NCBI GenBank assembly: GCA_050084515.1
Contig: CM114272.1
Coordinates: forward strand, 22,878,001-22,942,000
Direction: 5' to 3'
Source of the DNA: Blasia pusilla
Lineage: Eukaryota > Marchantiophyta > Marchantiopsida > Blasiales
DNA length: 64,000 bases
Positions 1 through 9,458 of this stretch are shown in pieces. How positions within the stretch are numbered: the stretch's first letter is position 1; the number at the start of each line of letters is the position of its first letter. The position numbers were made by a program, and so were the translations under genes. Under the pieces are notes generated by a model. The model saw only the letters and a list, made by a program, of their open reading frames with translations. It searched no databases and was not told the DNA's origin.

Positions 1-1268
1 TGCAAGGATGACAACCATTCGAATTATTCTAGCGGTTGCAGGAACAAGACGTTGGCCTGTATACCAATACAATGTGAAGTCTGCCTTTTTGAACGGGAGT
101 CTCAAGGAGGAGATATATGTTTCTCAACCACCAGGTTTTGAGACATCCGGATCAGAAGAGAAAGTTTGTTTACTTCATCGAGCATTGTATGGGTTGAAGC
201 AAGCCCCAAGGGTATGGTATCAACGAATAGATACATTCTTTCGAAAGAAGGGTCTCATCAAGAGTCTGTCAGAAGCAAATTTGTATGTGTTTTTGCGAAG
301 ATGGGATGTATGTGTTGATAGTCCTATATGTGGATGATCTTATCATCATAAGAGACCATAGTAAGAAAATAGAGGAAATGAAGGGAGTGTTGAAATCTGA
401 GTTTGAAATGTCAGATTTAGGTCTTCTGCACTACTTTATAGGGCTGGAAATTTGGCAACAGTCAGATTCTATTTTTCTCTCTCAGCAAAAGTATGCTAGA
501 GAAATCTTGAAGGCATTCGGGATGACCGAGTGTAAGGCAGTGGTCTCGCCAATGGAGGTAGAGTTGAAACTCTCCATGGAGGATGTTTCACCATTGGTAG
601 ATGAAAAGTTGTACAGAAAGCTTGTAGGCAGTTTGATATTTTTGTGTAACACTAGACCAGACATTAGCTTCGATGTGGGAGTGTTGAGTAGGTTCTCAAC
701 TAAGCCTCGTGAGAAGCATTGGAAGTCAGGGATGCGTGTGTTCAAGTACATCAAAGGCACTATCGAGTACGACATCACCTATGGAGCAGGGACGGAAATG
801 ACATGTTTTTGTGACTCCGATTGGGCAAGAGATTCAGACTCTCGAAGATCAGTTTCGGGTTATTGCTTCTTGGTAGGATCAGGTGTGGTGTCATGGGTCA
901 GCAAGAAGCAACCTACAGTGGCTCTTTCTTCTACCGAGGCAGAGTACAAGGCGGCTTGTTATGCTTCTTGTGAAGTAGTATGGTTGAGATGGATATTGGA
1001 GGACATAGAAGAAGCACCAAAAAATGCTACTGTAATTTGGTATGACAATCAGAGTTGCATTGCCATAGCACATAATCCTGTGTTTCATGCTCGTACGAAG
1101 CACATAGAGATCCAATATCACTATGTTCGTGAATTGATCGAGAGAGAGGTTTTTAAGTTAGTCTATTGTCCAACAGAGGATAACTGTGCAGACATCTTCA
1201 CGAAAGCTTTGAGCAGAGATCAGCTTCACCGACATCTGAAAGGTCTTGGCATAGGTCCAAGACAGTAG
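1..1268 (+). mobile_element. Ty1/copia pol 3' part (reverse transcriptase + RNase H), frameshifted
   Basis: The reading frame begins inside the reverse transcriptase domain of a copia polyprotein and runs to a stop at 1266-1268. The left part (from about 8) shows the usual RT blocks 'DVKSAFLNG'-like and 'YGLKQAPR'. The right part has the YVDD catalytic box at about 327-338. It continues through the connection and RNase H domain, with 'DSDWA', 'ALSSTEAEY' and 'RTKHIEI' motifs. The two parts lie in different frames. The switch falls between about 283 and 330, so this copy has a frameshift and probably cannot make the full protein. The upstream gag, protease and integrase are outside the window. 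A polypurine tract and an LTR start follow directly, as expected for an element read on the plus strand. Confidence 0.93.
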
Positions 1269-1286
1269 TCCACATGAGAGTGGATA

Positions 1287-1297
1287 TTGAGGGGGGG
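1287..1297 (+). other. Polypurine tract of the copia element
   Basis: A purine run ending in seven G sits directly before a TGTTGG sequence, 20 bases after the pol stop codon. This is the expected position of the plus-strand primer next to the 3' LTR. Confidence 0.75.
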
Positions 1298-1640
1298 TGT
1301 TGGATTCTCAACATCCACTTCTCTAAGCACCATTAATCTGATCGGCCCACTTGTATGAGGAGAAGCCTAGATTGATGGTTCCGACTTAGATGTCGGAGGA
1401 GTCATAATAATATGACGTAGGTGGTTTTAGGAGTAGCGTTACTAGATTTATCTAACCCTATATTGCATCAGGGTGTGGGGCACCCTGATGCAATATAGGG
1501 TTAGATAAACCACCTATATGCAAAATTTTTCTATTAATAAAAACGAAGAAAAATAGGTAAAAACCCTAGTTTTCTCGAGTAGTCAAATAGTCAAGAGCCG
1601 CAACGGTAGCGGATTCTCGTATGTCGAGTTATCTCCATGT
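1298..1640 (+). repeat. 3' LTR of the copia element (right end uncertain)
   Basis: The LTR starts with TGTTGGATTCTCAACA, itself a short inverted repeat typical of copia LTR starts, right after the polypurine tract. The right end could not be fixed because the partner LTR is outside the window. The end given is only approximate. Confidence 0.6.
1447..1509. repeat. Perfect snap-back palindrome inside the LTR
   Basis: Two 29-base arms (1447-1475 and 1481-1509) are exact reverse complements separated by a 5-base loop. Sequence resembling the outer flank of the right arm (AAACCACCTA) also occurs inverted near 1420, so the inverted copy may have been longer with a gap. Confidence 0.9.
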
Positions 1641-2929
1641 TCAAGTTCCATCGAAGCTCTTCTGTGAGCGCACGGATGGACTAGGCCACTTTGTATCTCT
1701 AAGTTTTGTAAAGATTTCAGTGATTTCGTCACTTTTTGTTTTCTCACATCAAGATGTTGATAAAAGGGAAGATGTGAAGAGGAAAAATCGGGTCATTTGT
1801 TGAGGGCTATAAGCACTAAAAAGGGAAAGACAATCTCAACCATGCATGGGCATAGAATTATCTCCAATGTAAGTTAATTCGTTATGAAAAATTCCCTTTA
1901 TTTAACATTTCCATTAATTTGTTATCAACTCCATTATACCTTTCGCATTTATCAGGCTTCCTATTCTATCCAATCATACCCGTATACGTGATTTCTGAAA
2001 AGTATTACATATAGAGGCGCAAAGAAGAAATTGTGCCATGTGAGTTTTGAAGTTAGCCCATCAAATGGAAATACAAGATGCTCCATTTGTCCAAGCATTG
2101 CCCATGAAAGATATTTCTATCTATTGTAAAATCCAAAATTTGGAAATCACATGCTTTGACATACATATGAGGTATTTGTACTTGGTATGTATTCTAAAGT
2201 TTCCTACTTTGACAATAGACTTCCTATTCCATCAAATTCATTAGACATTTGTGATTTTCAAAAGGTGTTACAAGGTGAGGCAAAAAAATGAAAGTGGGAA
2301 ATTTGTGTTGCAAAATCGGAGCTTCTAAAAGAAAAGAAGAAAAAAAAAACTATTTAGAGTATGAGAGCTAAAAATGAGCACTTTATGTTCATGAAGGACT
2401 TGCTTCAGTTCTTGAGGCCATTGTGCATAATCCACTAATACCAAACGAGGTGAATCCATATAAAAGTGTTACAAGGTATAAAAATACACATAGGGAATTG
2501 GATTCATTATGGATTGACGATCTTTTCCAAAAATTTTTCTTTGCTAAATATGTTTATTGATGGATACCTTTCAACTTTTATTCAGGGCTATTACCAAGGA
2601 TGTAATGGAAATTTTTTTAAATAAACAAAGATCTATTGAAGACTCATTTATTCTTGGAGTCGAGGAAGATCCGATCTTTGAGGGAAATTATATGCTTCAT
2701 ATATTGGAGGTTGTCACTTTTCCGAGAGTCAAACTAATTAGAGTAGTTGAAGATGATCTTATGCTTTTTACAACAATGGCATCTATGGATGCATCCACAA
2801 AATCAATCATCATCTTCAATCTCACTAGCAATAAAAAAATTCAAGAATGTGATATAAAAGAATTGTGGTTATAAAAGGATGTTGATCTATTAAGTGGCTG
2901 CCATACTATTGGTAAGATGATAGAATCAT
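1641..2929. other. AT-rich stretch without a recognised gene
   Basis: Only short open frames occur. One at 2557-2874 (plus) encodes about 105 residues and lies just upstream of, and nearly continuous with, the Helitron coding remnant. It could be a degraded N-terminal extension of that gene, but I see no recognisable motif. Confidence 0.5.
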
Positions 2930-4545
2930 GCCCTTTATGTTATGCTTTATATTGGAAGTATGAGATGGTGAAGACTCTAAATTTTTGTACCTCACCTTTT
3001 GGGTTGTGTTATAATCATGGAAAAGTACATTGATTTTTTTTTAAGTCTCCTCCTCCTTTCTTGAAATCATTACTTTCAGGTATTGGTGCTCAAAGTCATC
3101 ACTTTCTTACTCATGTTAGAGCTTATAATTCTGCATTTCAACTAGCATCCAATAAGTGGTACATGAGCAAGTTGGTCCAAGGTGGGATTTATCATTTTAT
3201 TGGACCCTTACATGAATTGGAGCATGAATTGGAGAATCGTCAAGGGATTATGTCCTCATTTCAAGATCTTTGTCCTTACACCTTTAGAGTACTTCAAGAG
3301 ATGTTACATGATTATAATCCCTATGTGAAGATCTTTTGTCGTATTACAAATGAGGAAAATGGTGGTAATGTTTGTATTAGGCTAAAGGCAAGTAAGAGAG
3401 GCCTTGATACTAAACATTACAACCTTGCGATTGCTTTGGAGATCGCACCTATTTTGCAAGGTGATGGAAGTGAATATGTTGAGAGTTGTAATATTATTCT
3501 AGAATCACATGAAGGAGGAGTAAAGTGTTTATCAAATCTAAATAAGGTGTATTTTTCTCTATAGTTTTTTTTATATTTGTTATGGTGAACCAGGGTGGCA
3601 CCCTGGAATACCCTATAGGAGAATCGAAGACTATTCAACTTTGCAATATCAATGGAGGCATTATAATATGGAGGATGGAGATAAAGTAATATCGGATGAT
3701 TCATTAGATGAGGATGGAGTTGATGGTTAGATTATGGAGGAGACGAGGATCAAGAGTATTACTGCCTGACAATTTCCATGCTTAAAACTTCAAACAACCA
3801 TCAAAGTGAAAGATGATAATTGCTTGCATTGATCTGGCCGAATTACTCAAGAATACATGGTTGATATGTATGCTATCGTGGAAATGCAAAATTTATGTTG
3901 GAATCTCTTTAATAAGAAAGAGTTGAGGGCTCAATTATATCAAGGAGTCAGGGATGCTACGTATTGATGTAGATGGTAAACGGAAAGGAGGCACATTTTG
4001 TTACCTTCTTCTTTTAGTGGTGGTCCACATTGCATGCATCAACTATATCAAGATGCAATGGCCATTTTGAGAAAATTGGGAAAATCCGACAACTTCTTGA
4101 CAATGACTTGCAATCCTAAATGGGAAGAGATTACATTTGCTTTATCACTTAATTGGCCAAATAGTTGTAGATCGACTTCATTTGGTAGTGTGAGTTTTTG
4201 AGGAAAAAAAAGAATTTTTTGTGACTTATTATGAAGAAGTAAATATGTACCACGACGATATTACAATAATGTCATGACCTAAGAAACTTTACTTCTCTGC
4301 TTGCGAAGATGCATATCTTTGGTTAAGATTACTTCTTCATCATGTTCGAGGAGTAACTACATATACTTATTTAAGAAGTGTGGATGGAATATGTATCTAA
4401 CATTTAAGGAGGTAGCTATCTAAATGGGACTTCTAGAGGATGGCTTCTCTTGCTTTGAAGAGGCCTCCCATATTCGCAAGGGATCTTCAATATATCAACT
4501 ATTTATTTTAGCTTATAACACAACTACACAACCTGATGCAATATG
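2930..4545 (+). pseudogene. Helitron Rep / helitron-like N domain, decayed
   Basis: Translated pieces match the Helitron_like_N part of plant Helitron Rep/helicase proteins. There is a Cys-containing stretch and 'NHGKV' near 2940-3050. 'RAYNSAFQLAS', 'GGIYHFIGPL' and 'LQEMLHDYNPYVK' follow at 3100-3350. At 3998-4200 come 'GGPHCMHQLYQDAMAI' and 'TCNPKWEEI'. At about 4310-4450, across frame changes, there are pieces like the 'LLLHHVRG' and 'LLEDG' blocks. Several stops and frameshifts break the frame, so it is a pseudogene. The ATPase half follows at 4845-7785. Confidence 0.85.
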
Positions 4546-4844
4546 GACGTAATTTCTCATTCTACTCATAGAAGATTTGTTAAATGCAAGATTTAAGATA
4601 ATTTCTATTCTTATTCTCCCTTCTCATTGTATCTCGAGACATTTATAAATTTTATACATAAAAAATTAGTTTAACATCATCTCAAATTCCTTATTTGTAA
4701 TCTTCATGTTGATGCTTCAATAATTAATAAAAAATTTAAATTTAAATTTGACATGTGGTCAAATTCAAATTTATATTATTATTGGAGAGTGCCTTTTTAT
4801 AATTGCATTATTACTTGGATGATCAAGGAAATTAAAGTCTTTGT
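4546..4844. other. Probable insertion or decayed spacer between the Helitron domains
   Basis: No coding similarity is visible here. It contains the string TATATTATTATTGGAGAG at about 4770-4790, which recurs elsewhere in the window (see the separate finding) and resembles termini of plant Helitrons. Confidence 0.4.
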
Positions 4845-5535
4845 CTAATTTTCCAAACATGATGCTAGCTAACTTACAAATCCCCTATTCACGTTCAAGT
4901 ACATGTTTAGAGCAAGAAGAGCTACTATATGATGCATAAATATTATATGAAAGAGGACCATTGGGAGAAGCACAATTACATGAAGGAGGATGAGATATTT
5001 GGGATGCCATAGACGATGAACTCAAAAAAATATAACACAATTTTGTATCATCTCCCGAAGTATTTTTATTGACAGTCTTGGTGGAACAAGAAAGATGTTT
5101 CTTTATAATCTTCTCCTTGCAAGTGTGAGAAATGTAGGAGATATAGCTCTAGCTAATGCATCATTTGGGATAGTTTATTTGTTATTAGACAAAGGACGTA
5201 CAACCCATTCAAAATGTAAGATTCCCATAAATATTCATGAGAGCTCTACTTGCAAGTAAGTATTTACTTAAATATCTACAAATTATTACTTATTATCTTA
5301 ATTTGAGTATTGTAAGCTATCGTCTGTAAACCAGTACAAAAGTTCTGACTTAAATCAATTTATGTTGTGATTGTAGTTTACCAATCAATAGTATTGCAAC
5401 ATGATTAATTTGGTGTGCAAGGCTTATCAAATGGGTTGAGGCACCCATTACTCATCATCACACATTTGAGGTATTCAATTGTACCTTACAAGATATTGTT
5501 GGAGTGGTTTTTGATGATCTAAGAAAACTACTATT
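4845..5535 (+). pseudogene. Helitron PIF1-like helicase, first half with a spliceosomal-type intron
   Basis: Frames match the PIF1-type helicase of Helitrons. A 'FPNM..ADL' and 'ELLYDA' region starts near 4845. A degraded Walker A (GGTRKM instead of GGTGKT) lies at about 5080-5097, followed by 'FLYNLLLASVR' and 'KIPINIHESSTC'. The frame then breaks at 5256 with GTAAGT and resumes after TTGTAG at 5377 with 'LPIN...'. This looks like a 121-bp intron, and the same position is interrupted in the second Helitron copy. The Walker B block near 5430 reads VEAP rather than DEAP. The gene is cut at 5535 by a short hAT-type element. Confidence 0.85.
5256..5376 (+). other. Intron in the Helitron helicase remnant
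   Basis: It begins GTAAGT and ends GATTGTAG. Removing it joins 'STC' to 'NLPIN' in frame. The second Helitron remnant (minus strand, 58599-58730) has a diverged intron at the same codon. Confidence 0.7.
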
Positions 5536-6080
5536 GAAGGTTGCACAAAAGCCGTTAGGCATGTCCATAGACATGCCAAATGGGTTCCCTTGCATGTGTT
5601 TTTGGTACCCAGGTGGCCCACACAGGCTTGGGACATGGGAACGGATATAGATTTGGATTAAGGGAGGTTGAAAGGGATCAAATGGGTGTGTGGGATATGA
5701 GACCTTGCTTGGACCGCATAAAGTCCATGTATGGCTTGCATCTAGCGATTCTAGTCTGTATGGCTTGCATCAGCCCTCTCTAAGCCTGCACAAGGTCCAC
5801 AACTATAAGGCATAAGGCCCATGGTTAGGCCACATATGTCGTGTGGGGGCTTGCTGTGGGCCATTTTTGGGCTTGACGCGGGTCAAGCGTAGGCCCAATG
5901 CGAACTATAAAATGGCTGACAAGAACACGCGATAGGATGATGGGCTGGTCGAGCCTGGATGTACTTTGTGGTCAAGACAAGCTTAAGTGGAGGCCAGGAG
6001 AACCTGGATCTGTATGGACATGTCTATTCTAGGGAAGGACATAAGTTTGCGGGCACGGAAGTTTTTTGTGTGCAACCTTA
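5536..6080. mobile_element. Short hAT-type non-autonomous element, copy 1
   Basis: Terminal inverted repeats are GAAGGTTGCACAAAA at the left and a matching TGTGCAACCTTA at the right. The interior is GC-richer than the surroundings and contains repeated 'ACATGTCC/GGACATG' words near both ends. It splits the Helitron helicase frame, which resumes right after it with 'NGKIIIFYG'. The flanking 8-mers (CTACTATT and CTATAACG) are only a weakly preserved duplication. It has no coding capacity. Confidence 0.75.
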
Positions 6081-6440
6081 CTATAACGGTAAAATTATAA
6101 TATTTTATGGTGTTTTTTTCCAAATCCTATTTGTAATTAGTTGTGGTGACTGCCCTAAAATTATCCAAGCCAATTTCAAAAGATCAAGGTTATGGTTTTC
6201 TAGAAGGGTGATAAAGTTCACAAAAAATATGAGAGTTCAAAGATTAAACGGTTAAATATGTGTTCAACAACAAGGATTTGCTGATTGGTTATTAAAAGTG
6301 GGAGAGTATCATATACCTTTGCACTCATAGTGAGAAGATGATTTCATATAATTATCAATTGAAATTGTAACTAAAAGTAAGAGGATCAACGATCTTATTG
6401 ATATCATGATGGAAATGATTGTCGCCAATTTTTAGACATC
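6081..6440 (+). pseudogene. Helitron PIF1-like helicase, middle part
   Basis: Directly after the hAT-type insertion the frame resumes with 'GKIIIFYGVFFQIL', matching the GGDFRQ block of PIF1-like helicases. It continues to 'FTKNMRVQRL', 'FADWLLKVGEYH' and 'RINDLIDIMM'. Stops occur within it. It ends at about 6440 where another insertion begins. Confidence 0.82.
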
Positions 6441-7190
6441 TATTATGGTAGAAGAGACGTAGGGCAAGATAGTATCGAGGCCTTAGAGGGGTCATATACT
6501 TTCCTATTTTGAGAGGTCATATGTGACCTGCTCTTAGGAGATGACCTACGAGTAGACGTCATCGTTCCCTTTATGAGGAGTGGCAATCTTGGATAGGTTT
6601 ACCTTCCCAACCATGTGCGACTCCACTTGGACCTATAAGGTTGTGGATTAGTTGGTAGTTGGTCTCATGAGGAGACCACACGTGAAGTTGTTAGGGAGTT
6701 AGTACTTTTGTACTACACGTCGTTAGAGACCTACTAGGAGGGAGGTTACCTATTTGTACAAGTCACCCATGGAGATGCCCACGGGGGATAAACCTCGGAT
6801 GAAGCTCATTTGGATCTCATCTTCCTTAGGATCAGACCCATGTTGGGATCCGTGATATTGTGCAACTTGCATGTATTGAGCTTGGATTCTCTCTTGAAGA
6901 GTGGGCTAGGATTGATCAACGATCACACACATTTTAGAGACATTTGTAGACTTTCTCCTACTATTGCAACAATGTGTATCTGATTCATGGATATGGCTAT
7001 TTGGATGAAGCATACTAGTTAATTGCAAATTTCATCCGAGTTTACAGTCCATATTCAACTTTATATTAGGATTGTCCAGTCGTTCATGCATAGAGATGTT
7101 AGGATTCATAGTTAGATGGATCTTAGACAAGTGTGTACATGATAGCCAATGTATGTTGGTAGCAATGTGTACTTGCACGACATATCAACT
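6441..7190. other. Insertion of unknown type within the Helitron helicase
   Basis: About 750 bp without coding similarity separates two adjacent helicase blocks. A short direct repeat GACAT occurs at both edges (about 6435 and 7180). I did not find clear terminal repeats, so the element type is unknown. Confidence 0.5.
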
Positions 7191-7785
7191 CCTTGAGAGA
7201 TACTATTCTTTTGATACCAAGAAACAGAGATGTTCATGATGTAAACGCCTAAGTCATGTCGAGATTCCTCGGAGAGGTAGTACTAATGTCTTTTCCTATC
7301 AAGTCAAATTTTTTTAACAAGCATATATATAGAAAGCATCTTCTTACATATTTATCATGCTGTCTATAGAAACATGTTTATCTTAGTGTTGACTTTGTTC
7401 CAAATGAGGGAATGAGTCATCTATATACCATAGAATGCCGCATAATTTTTGTTTGAAAATTGGTGCACTAATCACGCTGTTACGAAATTTGAATGGTTCA
7501 AAGGGACAAGAAAATGATACTCGATTGGTAATTTTTAGATTTATGCGCCATTTGATAGGTGCAAAAATTATCATAAGGAAGAATATTGGGGATCAAATTT
7601 TCATTCTAATTATCCCATTGATTGTATATGATTATGATTTATCTTTTGATTTCTGTTAATTTTAATTCCTTATTCATCCAATTTTTGTATGATTATGAAT
7701 AAGTGCCAAAGCCAAAGCAAAAGGTTGGGATTCATTTGTTTACTTATATGTTTTCTCACTATCAATTACATGTAACATTATATCT
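7191..7785 (+). pseudogene. Helitron PIF1-like helicase, C-terminal part
   Basis: Starts with 'PRNRDVHDVNA' and 'MSRFLGE', then 'LKIGALITLLRNLNGSKG' and 'NDTRLVIFRFMRHLIGAKI' at 7440-7570. After a frame change near 7650 it matches the 'KSQGQ..FSHGQLYVAL' block up to about 7780. The order and spacing fit the Helitron helicase C-terminus. Several stops and frameshifts are present. Confidence 0.85.
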
Positions 7786-8916
7786 ATATTATTATGGGAG
7801 AGGGTCTTCTTGATTTGGGAACACCTCTTTGCTTGACATATGGTAACTGGGTAACAAGAAAATATTTTACATGCTACGGTCGAAAAATAAATAAATTTAA
7901 TGTGTGCAACATTATTAATCTCTTTCTTTCACGAGCTATTAACTAACTTTTCAAACACTTTTTTATTTTCAGTGTATCTCAAGAGCAGCACCTTACTAGC
8001 ATGACAAAAGAATTCTATCCATACTATAGTAAGAAATGATGACAAAAATAATTCTAAAAACTTTATTTGAATGAAAATTATTTTTTTCATAGTAGCACTA
8101 ATAAATCCTAAACTGCATGTGGATATCCCATATCCCAGCAACCAGAAACGCGACAGGAAATATATCGGTAAAATAGCAGGAAACCAAAAACCGGCATTGG
8201 TCACCGGCACCAGGAACTAGCCGAGTTGTTGGCAACGAGCCGTTTCCAGTTTCCACCCGCCAGCTATACTCGTAGTGCACGTAATCCGTTGGAACTTGGA
8301 AGGGAGACAGCCAATGGACGGATCTGGTGAGGGGTGGCGAAGAACGAAGAACGAACATGTGCTATGCTCTTTTCGCGAGATCGCACGACGTGAGAAGGGC
8401 TGCGATGGATGGGAAAAAGGGACATATGATTCGAGGCGTGCGCAGTGAGCGGCGGAGACGTTTATCTCGCGGATTCTCGCCGATCATAGATTCATAGCTG
8501 CCCTCATAGTATCAGACTCCATAGAGCACGATCCTAATTATACGGGGACTCCCTAATTTTGCGTGCCAGTGAAGCTATAAGTCGGGGATCGACCGGACTG
8601 TGCCAAAGTAGTTCTCGTGCGGAGGGGATAGGATCATAGGAGTACGAATGGACTCTCTCCGGAGTACGGCCGTGTCCAGAAGATGCTTCGGGTTTCCGGA
8701 CTCCAGACTCCAGAGGTGAGACTCGTGAGAGTGGAACGAATGACGTCTACCTAAGGAGGAACCGGATTTCGAGGGAGGCAGCTGTAGTTGTCCTGGGCTC
8801 AAGGAACTGTTATAGGAGCTCGGTCTTGTCTACATCCTGTCCTGGATCCTTAATGGGCCTGAAGCCCGGGCTGCAGTGCAGTACTAGACTAGCGGTATAA
8901 CCCAGAGCGGGCTGCA
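7786..8916. other. Non-coding stretch upstream of the hAT composite
   Basis: No convincing gene. The start (about 7785-7805) has TCTATATTATTATGGGAGAGGG, resembling a Helitron terminus. From about 8350 onward base composition becomes more balanced. The open frames present are short and show no recognised domain. Confidence 0.45.
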
Positions 8917-8924
8917 CTCTGCAG

Positions 8925-8948
8925 CAGGGCTCGGACAGTTATTTTTAG
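8925..8948 (+). repeat. Left terminal inverted repeat of the hAT unit
   Basis: CAGGGCTCGGACAGT followed by TATTTTTAG. It pairs with 12423-12446 at 23 of 24 positions and with the outermost right end at 13623-13637 at 14 of 15. Confidence 0.88.
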
Positions 8949-9158
8949 TATGTCAGTTTTTTACCGGGACTATTTGAATCATTTAGGTTTTCTGAAATAT
9001 GCACCAGCCAACCCCCTAAGATTTTTTCCCTTTTCAGGCTATTTCTTGCATGTAATTTGAATCACCAGTTTTCTTATGGGCTTGGAAATGGCATGCCAGT
9101 TTTTTGCTGTCATATTTTCTACCTTTCAGTTTAGTTCTGGTTATTATGAAAGTCTCCG

Positions 9159-9352
9159 GTAGCCTTCTCAGCTCACCTCCTCATTTTTTTACCTCTGGCT
9201 GGAGTTGAACCAGAATTCCCCCTCCCAATTGGGGGCCAGAGGTACTAAAAACCCTTCTTAGCCTTCTCAGCTCACCTCCTCATTACCTCTGGCTAGAGTT
9301 GAACCAGAATTCCCACTACCAGTTGGGGGCCAGAGGTGCTAAGAACCCTTCC
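9159..9352. repeat. Two tandem ~97-bp copies near the hAT left end
   Basis: Each copy contains AGCCTTCTCAGCTCACCTCC, then a hairpin in which CCTCTGGC pairs with GCCAGAGG. They lie between the left terminal repeat and the transposase stop codon. Confidence 0.75.
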
Positions 9353-9458
9353 TACAAGGAGTATTCATAAAATGAACTTTCTTTGTAGGAGGGGTTTGAC
9401 TACAGAAAATAAATAACTAGTAAAAGCATTTGCAAAATGAAATGAAGTCATAGAGAAA

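Noticed and set aside
9170-9255. tRNA-like hairpin (TGGTTCAACTCCA next to an ACCTCTGGC/GCCAGAGGT stem)
   Set aside because: It is only about 53 bases long, lacks D and anticodon arms, and occurs twice in tandem inside the hAT element, so it is not a tRNA gene.
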